Shown here piece after piece: positions 1 through 5,943 of a stretch of 5,943 bases of DNA. This DNA is from Chloroflexota bacterium (GTDB taxonomy: Bacteria; Chloroflexota; Anaerolineae; Ardenticatenales; Ardenticatenaceae), in assembly GCA_003520455.1 (NCBI GenBank), contig DOUV01000266.1:1143-7085 (forward strand), in the 5' to 3' direction. Positions within the stretch are counted from its first letter, which is position 1. Each line of letters starts with the position of its first letter. The position numbers and the translations under genes were made by a program. The notes under the pieces are model-generated. The model did no database searches. It saw only the letters and a program-made list of their open reading frames with translations, and had not been told where the DNA came from.

Positions 1-345
<345 letters not shown>

Positions 346-346
346 G

Positions 347-355
347 AAGGAGGAG
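347..355 (+). promoter_or_regulatory. Strong ribosome binding site for the large subunit
   Basis: AAGGAGGAG lies 8 bases before the ATG at 364 and closely matches the anti-Shine-Dalgarno sequence. It starts immediately after the small-subunit stop codon. It supports ATG 364 as the true start, and hence the unusually long N-terminus of the large subunit. Confidence 0.85.
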
Positions 356-363
356 TTTCCAAA

Positions 364-2757
364 ATGGCAACAATAACTGGCAAGACGTTGCCGGCGGCAG
401 GCGATCCCGAATTTCTGCTCAATCTGGCCGAGCACGAGGAGACCTTACGAGATCTCTTCGCCGAGCACGGATCGCAACTGCCAGGTTTCACAGGCGCGGC
501 GCCGGCACCGGTAGAGGCGAAAGAATTTGCCATCATCGGTCACCGCACACCGCATGTACGCGGGTTTAGCGCTGTCACCGGCACGGGGAAATTCGCCAGC
601 GACGTGCAACTCCCCGGCATGCTCTACATGAAGACCCTCTCCAGCCCGTATGGCCACGCCCGGATCACCAAGATCGATACCAGCAAGGCCGAGGCCTTAC
701 CCGGCGTCCATGCCGTGCTCTCCCACGCGAACCTGCCTGAGGAGTATCAGAAGGTCAAGTTGTCCAGCGGTCCACCGCCGCGCTATATCCTGCCCGACGA
801 AGTCTTCTACGTCGGCGAAGAAGTCGCCGTCGTCGCGGCGGAGAATGAGCACATCGCGGAGGAGGCGCTGGGCCTGATCGAGGTCGAGTACGAGGAGATG
901 CCGGCGGTCTACGATGCGCTGGAAGCCATGCGGCCGAACGCGCCCAAGAACTGGGACAACGACCTCGATGGCAATATCGTCGCCATCGCGGATCCGATCA
1001 TGCGGGGCGATCCCGACAAGGGCTTCGCCGAGGCCGACCTGGTGCTCGAGGATCGCTATGCGACCTCAGTCGAACAGCACAGTGAGGTCGAGACATCCGG
1101 GTGCGTGGCGATGTGGGAAGGCGATCGTCTGACCATCTGGGACTCTACCCAATATGCCTACGGTGTCCGCGATGGCGCCTCACGCGCCCTGGGCCTGGCA
1201 CAGGACAAGGTGCGGGCAATCAGCAACTTCGTGGGTGGCGGCTTTGGGAACAAGACCGGCGCCGATCGCTTTCAAATTCATGCCGCCCTGCTGGCGAAGG
1301 TGACTGGCCGGCCGGTGCGCGTCATGTTGTCCCGGTTCGAGCAGTATAACCAGACCACCCATCGCTACCCCGTGATCTCGGATCTGAAGATGGGGGTCAA
1401 GAAAGACGGCACCATCACCGCCTTTACGGTCCGGTGCATCGGCGACAACGGGGCGGTCGGTGGCAGTAACCGGGCGACGGGATCGCTCTTCACCTTCCAG
1501 CAACTCTACACCGCCTCCAACGCCCGCTTCGAGGCGATCAGCGTCTTCACGAACAAATTCCGGGCCGGTGCGCTGCGCTGCGTGGGGCATCCGCAAGCGA
1601 CCTTCGCCCAAGAGATCCACGTCGACCGCATCGCCCACGAATTGGGAATCAACCCCCTGGACTTCCGGCTGAAGAACATCAACGAGGTTGGCGACCAGGA
1701 TAACGGCCTGCCCTACAGCAAAGATCCCGGCTTGCGGGAATGCCTTCTCAAGGGAGCCGAGCGCATCAGCTGGAAGGAAACCTGGCACGCGCCAGGCCAG
1801 AAACTCATCGAGGGCACGCGCTACCATGGCATTGGCCTGGCAGCGCACGTCTGCACCCACGGGGCGGCCTCCCCCCCGATGGCGGGCATTGTCAAGGTGA
1901 ACACCGATGGCAGCCTCCAGGTCATCTCCGCCGCGCAGGATACTGGCTCCGGTGTCCGGACTGCCGTGCCGATGATCGCGGCCGAAGTGTTGGGCATTCC
2001 CTGGGAGCAAACCAGCATCACACCCGAGACGGACACCTCGGTCGCCCCTAACACCGGCGGAACCTATGGGAGCCGGATGACCTCCAGTGGCGGATGGGGC
2101 ATCCTGGAAGCGGCCCGCGACGCCAAGCAGCAGATCCTGGAGCTGGCCGCCAAGATGCTCGAGACCGACGTTGACAAGCTGGACACCGGCAACGGTGAGG
2201 TCTTTGTGGTGGCCGCACCGGACAAAAAGGTGAACATCGCCGAGGTAGCCAGCAAGGCCGGCGGCCCGATCATCGGTCGCGGCTTCGCGCTCCGTCCCAC
2301 CCAGTGGACAATGGCGGCCTTCGCCGCCCACTTCGCCGAGGTCGAGGTGGACAAAGCCACCGGTGATGTGAGGGTCACCCGGTTGGTCGCCGCCCACGAC
2401 GTGGGGCGAGCGATCAACCCCTTCGGCGTCGAGCAACAGATCGAGGGCGGCGTCGTCCAGGGTATCGGGGCAGCACTCTTCGAGGAGAATCTGGTGGACC
2501 CGGCCACAGGTGTGCCGATCAACTCGAACTTCCTGGACTACCACATGCCCACCATCCTCGATGTGCCCCTCATCGAGCCCATCATCGTCGAGCACCCGCG
2601 GGAGTACCACCCCCTGGGAGTTCACGGCGTTGGAGAACCCCCTATCGCCGTTTCGGCGCCGGCTATCGCCAATGCCATCTTCAACGCGGTGGGCGTCCGG
2701 ATCACCAGCCGCCCGATGACCCGTGACAAGATCCTGGCAGCGCTCAAAGCCGTGTAG
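364..2757 (+). CDS. Molybdenum hydroxylase large (catalytic, molybdopterin-cytosine-dinucleotide-binding) subunit
   Basis: This is the catalytic subunit of a xanthine dehydrogenase-family hydroxylase. It binds the molybdenum cofactor, inserts water-derived oxygen into a substrate C-H bond and passes electrons to the small subunit. The canonical fold appears to begin near residue 60 (HRTPHVRG, then VTGTGKFASDV). Before it is an extra, acidic, probably helical segment of about 55-60 residues. Cofactor-site motifs appear in order: STQ (an expected cofactor-contacting Gln), GGGFGNK at 291-297, ALRCVGHPQA around 403-412, GGTYGSRMT at 565-573, a DVGRAINP/EGGVVQGIG stretch near the C-terminus, and GVGEP at 755-759 with the catalytic Glu at 758. 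At 797 residues it is somewhat longer than PaoC-type subunits. Cys406 sits where form I CO dehydrogenase CoxL has its active-site Cys, but the AYxCSFR signature is absent, so it should not be called CODH. No frameshift is seen. Substrate is unknown: purine, aldehyde or N-heterocycle are all possible. Confidence 0.95.
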   Translation: MATITGKTLPAAGDPEFLLNLAEHEETLRDLFAEHGSQLPGFTGAAPAPVEAKEFAIIGHRTPHVRGFSAVTGTGKFASDVQLPGMLYMKTLSSPYGHARITKIDTSKAEALPGVHAVLSHANLPEEYQKVKLSSGPPPRYILPDEVFYVGEEVAVVAAENEHIAEEALGLIEVEYEEMPAVYDALEAMRPNAPKNWDNDLDGNIVAIADPIMRGDPDKGFAEADLVLEDRYATSVEQHSEVETSGCVAMWEGDRLTIWDSTQYAYGVRDGASRALGLAQDKVRAISNFVGGGFGNKTGADRFQIHAALLAKVTGRPVRVMLSRFEQYNQTTHRYPVISDLKMGVKKDGTITAFTVRCIGDNGAVGGSNRATGSLFTFQQLYTASNARFEAISVFTNKFRAGALRCVGHPQATFAQEIHVDRIAHELGINPLDFRLKNINEVGDQDNGLPYSKDPGLRECLLKGAERISWKETWHAPGQKLIEGTRYHGIGLAAHVCTHGAASPPMAGIVKVNTDGSLQVISAAQDTGSGVRTAVPMIAAEVLGIPWEQTSITPETDTSVAPNTGGTYGSRMTSSGGWGILEAARDAKQQILELAAKMLETDVDKLDTGNGEVFVVAAPDKKVNIAEVASKAGGPIIGRGFALRPTQWTMAAFAAHFAEVEVDKATGDVRVTRLVAAHDVGRAINPFGVEQQIEGGVVQGIGAALFEENLVDPATGVPINSNFLDYHMPTILDVPLIEPIIVEHPREYHPLGVHGVGEPPIAVSAPAIANAIFNAVGVRITSRPMTRDKILAALKAV

Positions 2758-2760
2758 AGC

Positions 2761-2770
2761 AGGAGGAGGA
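2761..2770 (+). promoter_or_regulatory. Strong ribosome binding site for the FAD subunit
   Basis: AGGAGGAGGA lies 9 bases before ATG 2780 and 3 bases after the large-subunit stop codon. It decides the start of the FAD subunit. An in-frame ATG at 2723 would give a 19-residue longer protein, but that codon lies inside the large-subunit gene, upstream of this site. Confidence 0.85.
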
Positions 2771-2779
2771 ATCGAGATC

Positions 2780-3772
2780 ATGAAAGCCTTTGAACTGCAC
2801 GAGGCCCGCAGCGTCGAAGACGCCGTCGCCCTGCTCGGCAAATACAACGCTTCTGCCAAGATCATCGCCGGCGGCAGCGATTTGCTGGGCATGATGAAAG
2901 ACCAGATTACCGGCCCCAGCTTGCCCTACCCGGAGCATCTCGTTGACGTCAGCGCGATCCCCGAGTTCGCCACCATCAACCGGGTGAGCGACGGCTTGCG
3001 GGTTGGTGCCGGCGTCACTCTGGCTGATCTGGAAGCATCGTCGGATGTCAACGCGGCCTGGTCGCTCCTGGCCCAGGCCGCCGCCAGCGCCGCCTCGCCT
3101 CTCATCCGTAACTTCGGGACCCTGGGGGGCAACATCAACCAACGCCCCCGCTGCTGGTACTTCCGGGGCACCCAGTTCAACGACTGTTACAAGCGCGGTG
3201 GAGACTTCTGCTTCGCCGTCACGGGCAAGAATGCCTACCATGCCATCATCGGCGGCGAGCTGTGCTACTTTGTCCACCCCTCGGATACAGCCACAGCCTT
3301 AGTGGCCATGAATGCGAGCGCCAAGCTTGCTGGCCCTGACGGGCAGCGGACCGTCCCGTTCGAGGAGTATTTCGTGGGGCCGCGCGAAGATGTGCTGCGC
3401 GAGAATGTCCTCAAGCCCGGCGAAGTCCTGGTCGAGGTCCTGATCCCCACGCCGCCGGCAAACACCCGCTCGGCGTGGATCAAAGTGAAGAGCCGCCAGG
3501 TGTACGACTTCGCCGTTGCGAGTGTGGCGGTCGCCTTTACCGAGGAGAATGGGACCTGGAAGGACGGCCGGATTGTGCTCGGGGGTGTCGCCCCCAAGCC
3601 CTACCGCGCGACCGGCGTCGAGGAAGCCTTGCAAGGCAAGAGCATTACGGACAACATCGACAACGCCGTCCAGCGCCTCACAAGCGCCGCTCGTCCCATG
3701 AGCGATAACGCCTACAAAGTGACCCTGGCAGAGGCTTTAATCAAGCAGGCCATACTCAAGGCACTGGCGTAG
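2780..3772 (+). CDS. Molybdenum hydroxylase FAD-binding (medium) subunit with PaoB-like 4Fe-4S loop
   Basis: This is the flavin subunit of the same enzyme. It receives electrons from the small subunit and hands them to an external acceptor. The 330-residue protein has the two FAD pyrophosphate-binding loops of the family: AGGSDLL at 30-36 and RNFGTLGGNIN at 110-120. Directly after the second loop is an insertion with four cysteines, C125 (RPRCWYF), C136 and C144 (CYKRGGDFC), and C162 (GGELCYFVHPSD). This arrangement matches, as I remember those families, E. coli PaoB (YagS) and 4-hydroxybenzoyl-CoA reductase beta, where the cysteines bind an extra [4Fe-4S] cluster. Ordinary bacterial XDH and CoxM medium subunits lack it. 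The C-terminal CODH_FAD_C-type domain follows from about residue 230 (AWIKVKSRQVYDFAVASVAV). The start is fixed by the strong ribosome binding site. It is the third gene of the operon and ends just before a long stem-loop. Family is secure and the cluster is inferred from the cysteine pattern. Confidence 0.95.
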   Translation: MKAFELHEARSVEDAVALLGKYNASAKIIAGGSDLLGMMKDQITGPSLPYPEHLVDVSAIPEFATINRVSDGLRVGAGVTLADLEASSDVNAAWSLLAQAAASAASPLIRNFGTLGGNINQRPRCWYFRGTQFNDCYKRGGDFCFAVTGKNAYHAIIGGELCYFVHPSDTATALVAMNASAKLAGPDGQRTVPFEEYFVGPREDVLRENVLKPGEVLVEVLIPTPPANTRSAWIKVKSRQVYDFAVASVAVAFTEENGTWKDGRIVLGGVAPKPYRATGVEEALQGKSITDNIDNAVQRLTSAARPMSDNAYKVTLAEALIKQAILKALA

Positions 3773-3782
3773 GAACCGGAGA

Positions 3783-3850
3783 GGGGGCGCCCCACCGGAT
3801 CAGTCTGCGGGAGAGGATCGAGCACCGCCTCTCCCGACCGGGACGCCCCC
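3783..3850 (+). terminator. Long two-part stem-loop after the hydroxylase operon, probable terminator
   Basis: The outer stem pairs GGGGGCG (3783-3789) with CGCCCCC (3844-3850) and can extend inward by three G-C pairs after one mismatch. The inner stem pairs CGGGAGAGG (3808-3816) perfectly with CCTCTCCCG (3828-3836) across an 11-base loop. A CCGG pair (3795-3798 with 3838-3841) is an alternative bridge between them. The structure begins 11 bases after the FAD-subunit stop codon, where a terminator is expected. It is followed only by TT and then GC-rich sequence, so the usual U-tract of an intrinsic terminator is missing. It may act as a weak or Rho-assisted terminator, or protect the mRNA 3' end. 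The rest of this 101-base gap (3851-3873) shows no promoter I can defend. Confidence 0.5.
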
Positions 3851-3873
3851 TTCCGCCGCTGTCAACACAACCG

Positions 3874-4959
3874 ATGCGGATCTCAACCATAGCCAGGTGG
3901 GCCGTTGTTGGCGCGCTCATTGTGGTGCTGCTCTCCAGTGCCGTCTGGGGGTATCAACCCAGGCAACAACATCCCAATCAGACCTCGACCCCGGCGATCC
4001 CGTCACCGACCTGGATATTGGGTGCCACCGGACGCTTCACGGCGACCTTGACCCCAACCCAGGTGACTCGTTTTTCTCCAGAGGGGTCGACAGGGCAGAG
4101 CGGGATCGCCGGTGACGCTGGGGGATCGCCCCGGCAATCCACCCCGACGCTGGCTCCCACTGCGGTTCCGCGCCAACCCACCCCGACACCGTCGGCCGAG
4201 GTGGTGAGGCGGGGCCAGCGTCTTTTCTACGAGCTGGGGTGTTTCCACTGCCATGGGGTGCTGGCCCAAGGGATCGAGGGTCCCCAGATCGCTCGGACGA
4301 AGATGCCGCTCGACGGAGTGATCAGCCAGGTGTACCTGCCGGTCGGCGATATGCTGGCTTTCAGCGAAAAAGCTGTAAGCAGGAGTGATATAGCAGCCAT
4401 CTACGCCTACCTGCAAACGCTGCAGCCCACCGGGCCCCGTCCCGAGATCACCACCGACCGCCCTGACAGTGCGACGGGTGAAGCCCTGTACCGCTACCTG
4501 GGCTGTTTCGCCTGCCACGGCGACCGGGCAGAGGGGATCTTCGGACCCCGCCTGGCCGGCACACCGTTGAGTGTCGAGCAGCTCCGCGCCCAAGTCCGAA
4601 TACCGCGGGATCGCATGCCGGCCTATAGTCCCGAGCGCGTCAGCGACGAGGAACTCGACCGCATCTACGCGTTCGTCCAAAGTATGCAGCCGGAGGAGCC
4701 GCGTCCCGAGATCACCACCGACCGCCCCAACAGCGCGACGGGCAAAGCCCTGTACCGCTACCTGGGCTGTTTCGCCTGCCACGGTGATCAGGCAGAGGGG
4801 AACATCGGGCCGCGTCTCGCCGGGACCCAACTGGGTCTGGAGGAAGTCCGTACCCAGGTCCGAACGCCACGGGATCGCATGCCCGCGTTCGGATCCGAGC
4901 GCGTCAGCGATGAGGAACTGGCGCATCTCTACGCGTTCCTCCAAAGCCTGACTCCGTGA
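3874..4959 (+). CDS. Membrane-anchored tri-haem c-type cytochrome
   Basis: This 361-residue protein is predicted to sit on the outer face of the cytoplasmic membrane and carry electrons through three covalently bound haems. Residues 1-8 hold two arginines and 9-26 form a hydrophobic helix, either an uncleaved anchor or a signal peptide. Residues about 28-107 are a Pro/Thr/Ser-rich, presumably extended linker. Three cytochrome c domains follow, with haem-binding CxxCH at 123-127 (CFHCH), 211-215 and 299-303 (both CFACH). Probable distal Met ligands are M160, M248 and M336; the last two lie in RDRMPA motifs. Domains 2 and 3 are a tandem duplication, while domain 1 is more diverged. ATG 3874 is the only reasonable start because it places the charged n-region before the helix, but no Shine-Dalgarno sequence precedes it. 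It follows the hydroxylase operon by 101 bases, so it may be that enzyme's electron acceptor (inference). It could instead serve another respiratory enzyme. Confidence 0.93.
   Translation: MRISTIARWAVVGALIVVLLSSAVWGYQPRQQHPNQTSTPAIPSPTWILGATGRFTATLTPTQVTRFSPEGSTGQSGIAGDAGGSPRQSTPTLAPTAVPRQPTPTPSAEVVRRGQRLFYELGCFHCHGVLAQGIEGPQIARTKMPLDGVISQVYLPVGDMLAFSEKAVSRSDIAAIYAYLQTLQPTGPRPEITTDRPDSATGEALYRYLGCFACHGDRAEGIFGPRLAGTPLSVEQLRAQVRIPRDRMPAYSPERVSDEELDRIYAFVQSMQPEEPRPEITTDRPNSATGKALYRYLGCFACHGDQAEGNIGPRLAGTQLGLEEVRTQVRTPRDRMPAFGSERVSDEELAHLYAFLQSLTP
4441..4959 (+). repeat. In-frame tandem duplication of a cytochrome c domain (264-bp unit)
   Basis: Copy 1 runs 4441-4704 and copy 2 runs 4705-4959, the latter ending at the stop codon, with an exact 264-base (88-codon) offset. 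Both begin with PEITTDRP and contain LYRYLGCFACHGD and RDRMPA at the same spacing. By my count 63 of the 84 aligned residues are identical. The first part of each unit, up to and including the CxxCH codons, is nearly identical in DNA, while the 3' parts have diverged more. Confidence 0.93.
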
Positions 4960-4987
4960 TCATTTCTCTACAGAAAGCTGTCTATGT

Positions 4988-5812
4988 ATGGATGAACAAC
5001 TCAACGCCCGACTGACGGACACGGCAGTCGAAGCCGCCCGCGAGGGAGGAAAGCTCGCTTTGAGCCTCCTCGGACGGCCGGGATATATCAAGCAGAAGGG
5101 GCCGCGGGACCTGATGACCGGCAGCACACTGGAGGTGCAGTCGCGAATCCGGGCGATCCTCCAGCGTGATTTTCCGGACCACGGCATTCTCGCCGAGGAA
5201 GATCCACCCGAGCAGGTCACAGACGGAGAGTTCCAGTGGGTCGTCGACCCCATCGACGGCACCACGAACTATTACCGCCGCGTGCCGCTCTTTGCAATCG
5301 CGATTGCGCTGCGCCACAAACAACGCTTCGAGTTGGGCGTCGTCTACGATCCGAACCGTGATGAATTGTTCCACGCCAGTCATGGTCGGGGGGCGTTCCT
5401 GAACAACAGGCCGATCCGGGTCAGCACCAAGGTGGAAGCCTACGAGTCGTTTATCGGCACCGACTGGCCCAACTCGCCCCAGATCCGTGAAGACGGCGTG
5501 CGCTCGGTGGCCGTCGCCATGGCCGATGCCCTCTCCGTGCGGACGATGGGCTCGCCCGCGTTGGGCCTCTGCTATGTCGCGGCCGGCTACCTGGACGCCT
5601 ACTACCATCTCGCGCTCAACCTGTGGGATGTGGCGGCCGCGGCAGTGATCCTGGAAGAGGCCGGCGGTGTCCTCTCGGACCTCCGGGGCGGCTCCTGGCT
5701 CCATTCACCAGGTCATTACCTGGCCACGAATGGCAAGATTCACGACAGGCTGGTCAAGACGTTCCTCGGTTTCTGGCGAGTACAAGATTTGGCAAAGAAG
5801 GGGGTACTGTAG
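4988..5812 (+). CDS. Inositol monophosphatase-family (SuhB-like) phosphatase
   Basis: This is a 274-residue member of the Mg2+-dependent, Li+-sensitive sugar-phosphatase superfamily (inositol-1-phosphatase, FBPase-like, PAP phosphatase), predicted cytoplasmic. Metal-site motifs are intact: AEE at 69-71, DPIDGTTN at 87-94 (D87 and D90 as metal ligands) and WDVAAA at 213-218 (D214). The family's GSxAL segment (189-192) and LEEAGG (222-227) are also present, and the length is typical. One family residue is changed: the usual DLVTxxD motif reads DLMTGST at 41-47, so the Asp is replaced by Thr47. ATG 4988 is chosen because nearby ATGs at 4984 and 4992 hit stops within a few codons. Its ribosome binding site is weak (AGAAAG around 4972-4977). 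The gene begins 28 bases after the cytochrome and its stop overlaps the next start. The substrate cannot be named: inositol-1-phosphate, fructose-1,6-bisphosphate, a nucleotide-derived phosphate or histidinol phosphate are all seen in the family. Confidence 0.93.
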   Translation: MDEQLNARLTDTAVEAAREGGKLALSLLGRPGYIKQKGPRDLMTGSTLEVQSRIRAILQRDFPDHGILAEEDPPEQVTDGEFQWVVDPIDGTTNYYRRVPLFAIAIALRHKQRFELGVVYDPNRDELFHASHGRGAFLNNRPIRVSTKVEAYESFIGTDWPNSPQIREDGVRSVAVAMADALSVRTMGSPALGLCYVAAGYLDAYYHLALNLWDVAAAAVILEEAGGVLSDLRGGSWLHSPGHYLATNGKIHDRLVKTFLGFWRVQDLAKKGVL

Positions 5813-5943
5813 TGAAGCGGGCTCTTGCGACTTTTGTTTCCGTTCTCGTGGCAGTCGGTTTACTCAGCGCGTGCGGGGGCGCAGCATCCGCACCGCCCCC
5901 AACCGCGCCACCTCCCCCAACGGCCACGACCGAGCCACCGGCG
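5812..5943 (+). CDS. N-terminus of a lipoprotein with Pro/Thr-rich linker (3' end outside window)
   Basis: Forty-four codons are visible from GTG 5812, which shares its G with the TAG stop of the phosphatase (TAGTG), so translational coupling is likely. AAGAAGG about 10 bases upstream serves as ribosome binding site. The product begins with a positively charged n-region (VKR, with Met as first residue), a hydrophobic stretch at residues 4-18 and the lipobox LSAC with lipidated Cys21, followed by GG. The rest is a Pro/Thr/Ala-rich linker (PPPTAPPPTATTEPP), like the linker of the cytochrome upstream. This architecture is common for lipid-anchored solute-binding proteins of ABC transporters and for lipid-anchored redox proteins in Gram-positive-like and Chloroflexota bacteria. 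The functional domain lies outside the window, so no function is assigned. Confidence 0.8.
   Translation, partial: MKRALATFVSVLVAVGLLSACGGAASAPPPTAPPPPTATTEPPA

Noticed and set aside
1870..1878. Run of seven C residues in the large subunit as a possible frameshift site
   Set aside because: The frame stays open and the translation matches the family on both sides, so there is no sign of an error or programmed slippage.
364..2757. Form I aerobic CO dehydrogenase (CoxL)
   Set aside because: The AYxCSFR signature is absent apart from the Cys, the gene order is small-large-medium instead of the cox medium-small-large, and the medium subunit has a PaoB-like cysteine loop.
2723..2779. Upstream in-frame ATG for the FAD subunit
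   Set aside because: It would overlap the large-subunit gene, adds 19 residues unlike the family N-terminus, and lacks the ribosome binding site that precedes ATG 2780.
1180..2892. 570-codon open frame on the minus strand opposite the large subunit
   Set aside because: It is antisense to a gene with full family motifs, crosses its end, and its translation shows no recognisable domain. Long antisense frames are common in GC-rich genes.
4003..4944. 313-codon open frame on the minus strand opposite the cytochrome
   Set aside because: It mirrors the repeated cytochrome domains. Its apparent internal repeats are only the complement of the real duplication.
4963..4976. Small hairpin (TTTCT/AGAAA) between the cytochrome and phosphatase genes
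   Set aside because: Only five weak A/T-rich pairs with a 4-base loop in a 28-base spacer, and no T-run follows. It is expected by chance and unlikely to terminate transcription.
4982..5704. 240-codon open frame on the minus strand opposite the phosphatase
   Set aside because: The + strand frame carries intact IMPase motifs. The minus-strand translation has low-complexity, Arg/Gly/Val-rich composition and no motif.

Overview
The window is GC-rich, with every recognisable gene on the + strand and only one gap longer than about 30 bases. It looks like chromosomal DNA of an aerobic or facultative bacterium. Proline/threonine-rich linkers follow the membrane anchor of the cytochrome and the lipobox of the last protein. 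Together with the GC-rich codon use, this resembles Chloroflexota (Thermomicrobia/Sphaerobacter-like bacteria). That assignment is an impression from style, not a search result.

Region 1 (1-3772) is a three-gene operon for a molybdenum hydroxylase of the xanthine dehydrogenase/aldehyde oxidase family, in the order small, large, medium. It encodes a 2Fe-2S subunit (5' end outside the window), a 797-residue molybdopterin-binding catalytic subunit and a 330-residue FAD subunit. The second and third genes have near-perfect Shine-Dalgarno sequences and very short spacers. The FAD subunit has four cysteines in an inserted loop, like the 4Fe-4S loop of E. coli PaoB and of 4-hydroxybenzoyl-CoA reductase beta. 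The catalytic subunit has the conserved Gly-rich loop and catalytic Glu. It also has a cysteine at about the place where form I CO dehydrogenase carries its active-site cysteine, without the rest of that signature. The substrate cannot be read from the sequence.

Region 2 (3773-3873) is a 101-base gap filled mainly by a long two-part stem-loop, probably a terminator or transcript-end structure.

Region 3 (3874-5943) holds a membrane-tethered tri-haem c-type cytochrome, an inositol monophosphatase-family phosphatase and the start of a lipoprotein gene. The second and third haem domains of the cytochrome come from an in-frame 264-bp tandem duplication. The lipoprotein start codon overlaps the phosphatase stop codon (TAGTG), so at least these last two genes are probably co-translated.

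A plausible reading, which is inference, is that the hydroxylase passes electrons through its iron-sulphur clusters and FAD to the neighbouring cytochrome c and so to a respiratory chain, rather than to NAD+. The hairpin between the two blocks means they may also be separately transcribed. I see no mobile elements, CRISPR arrays, tRNA or rRNA genes.
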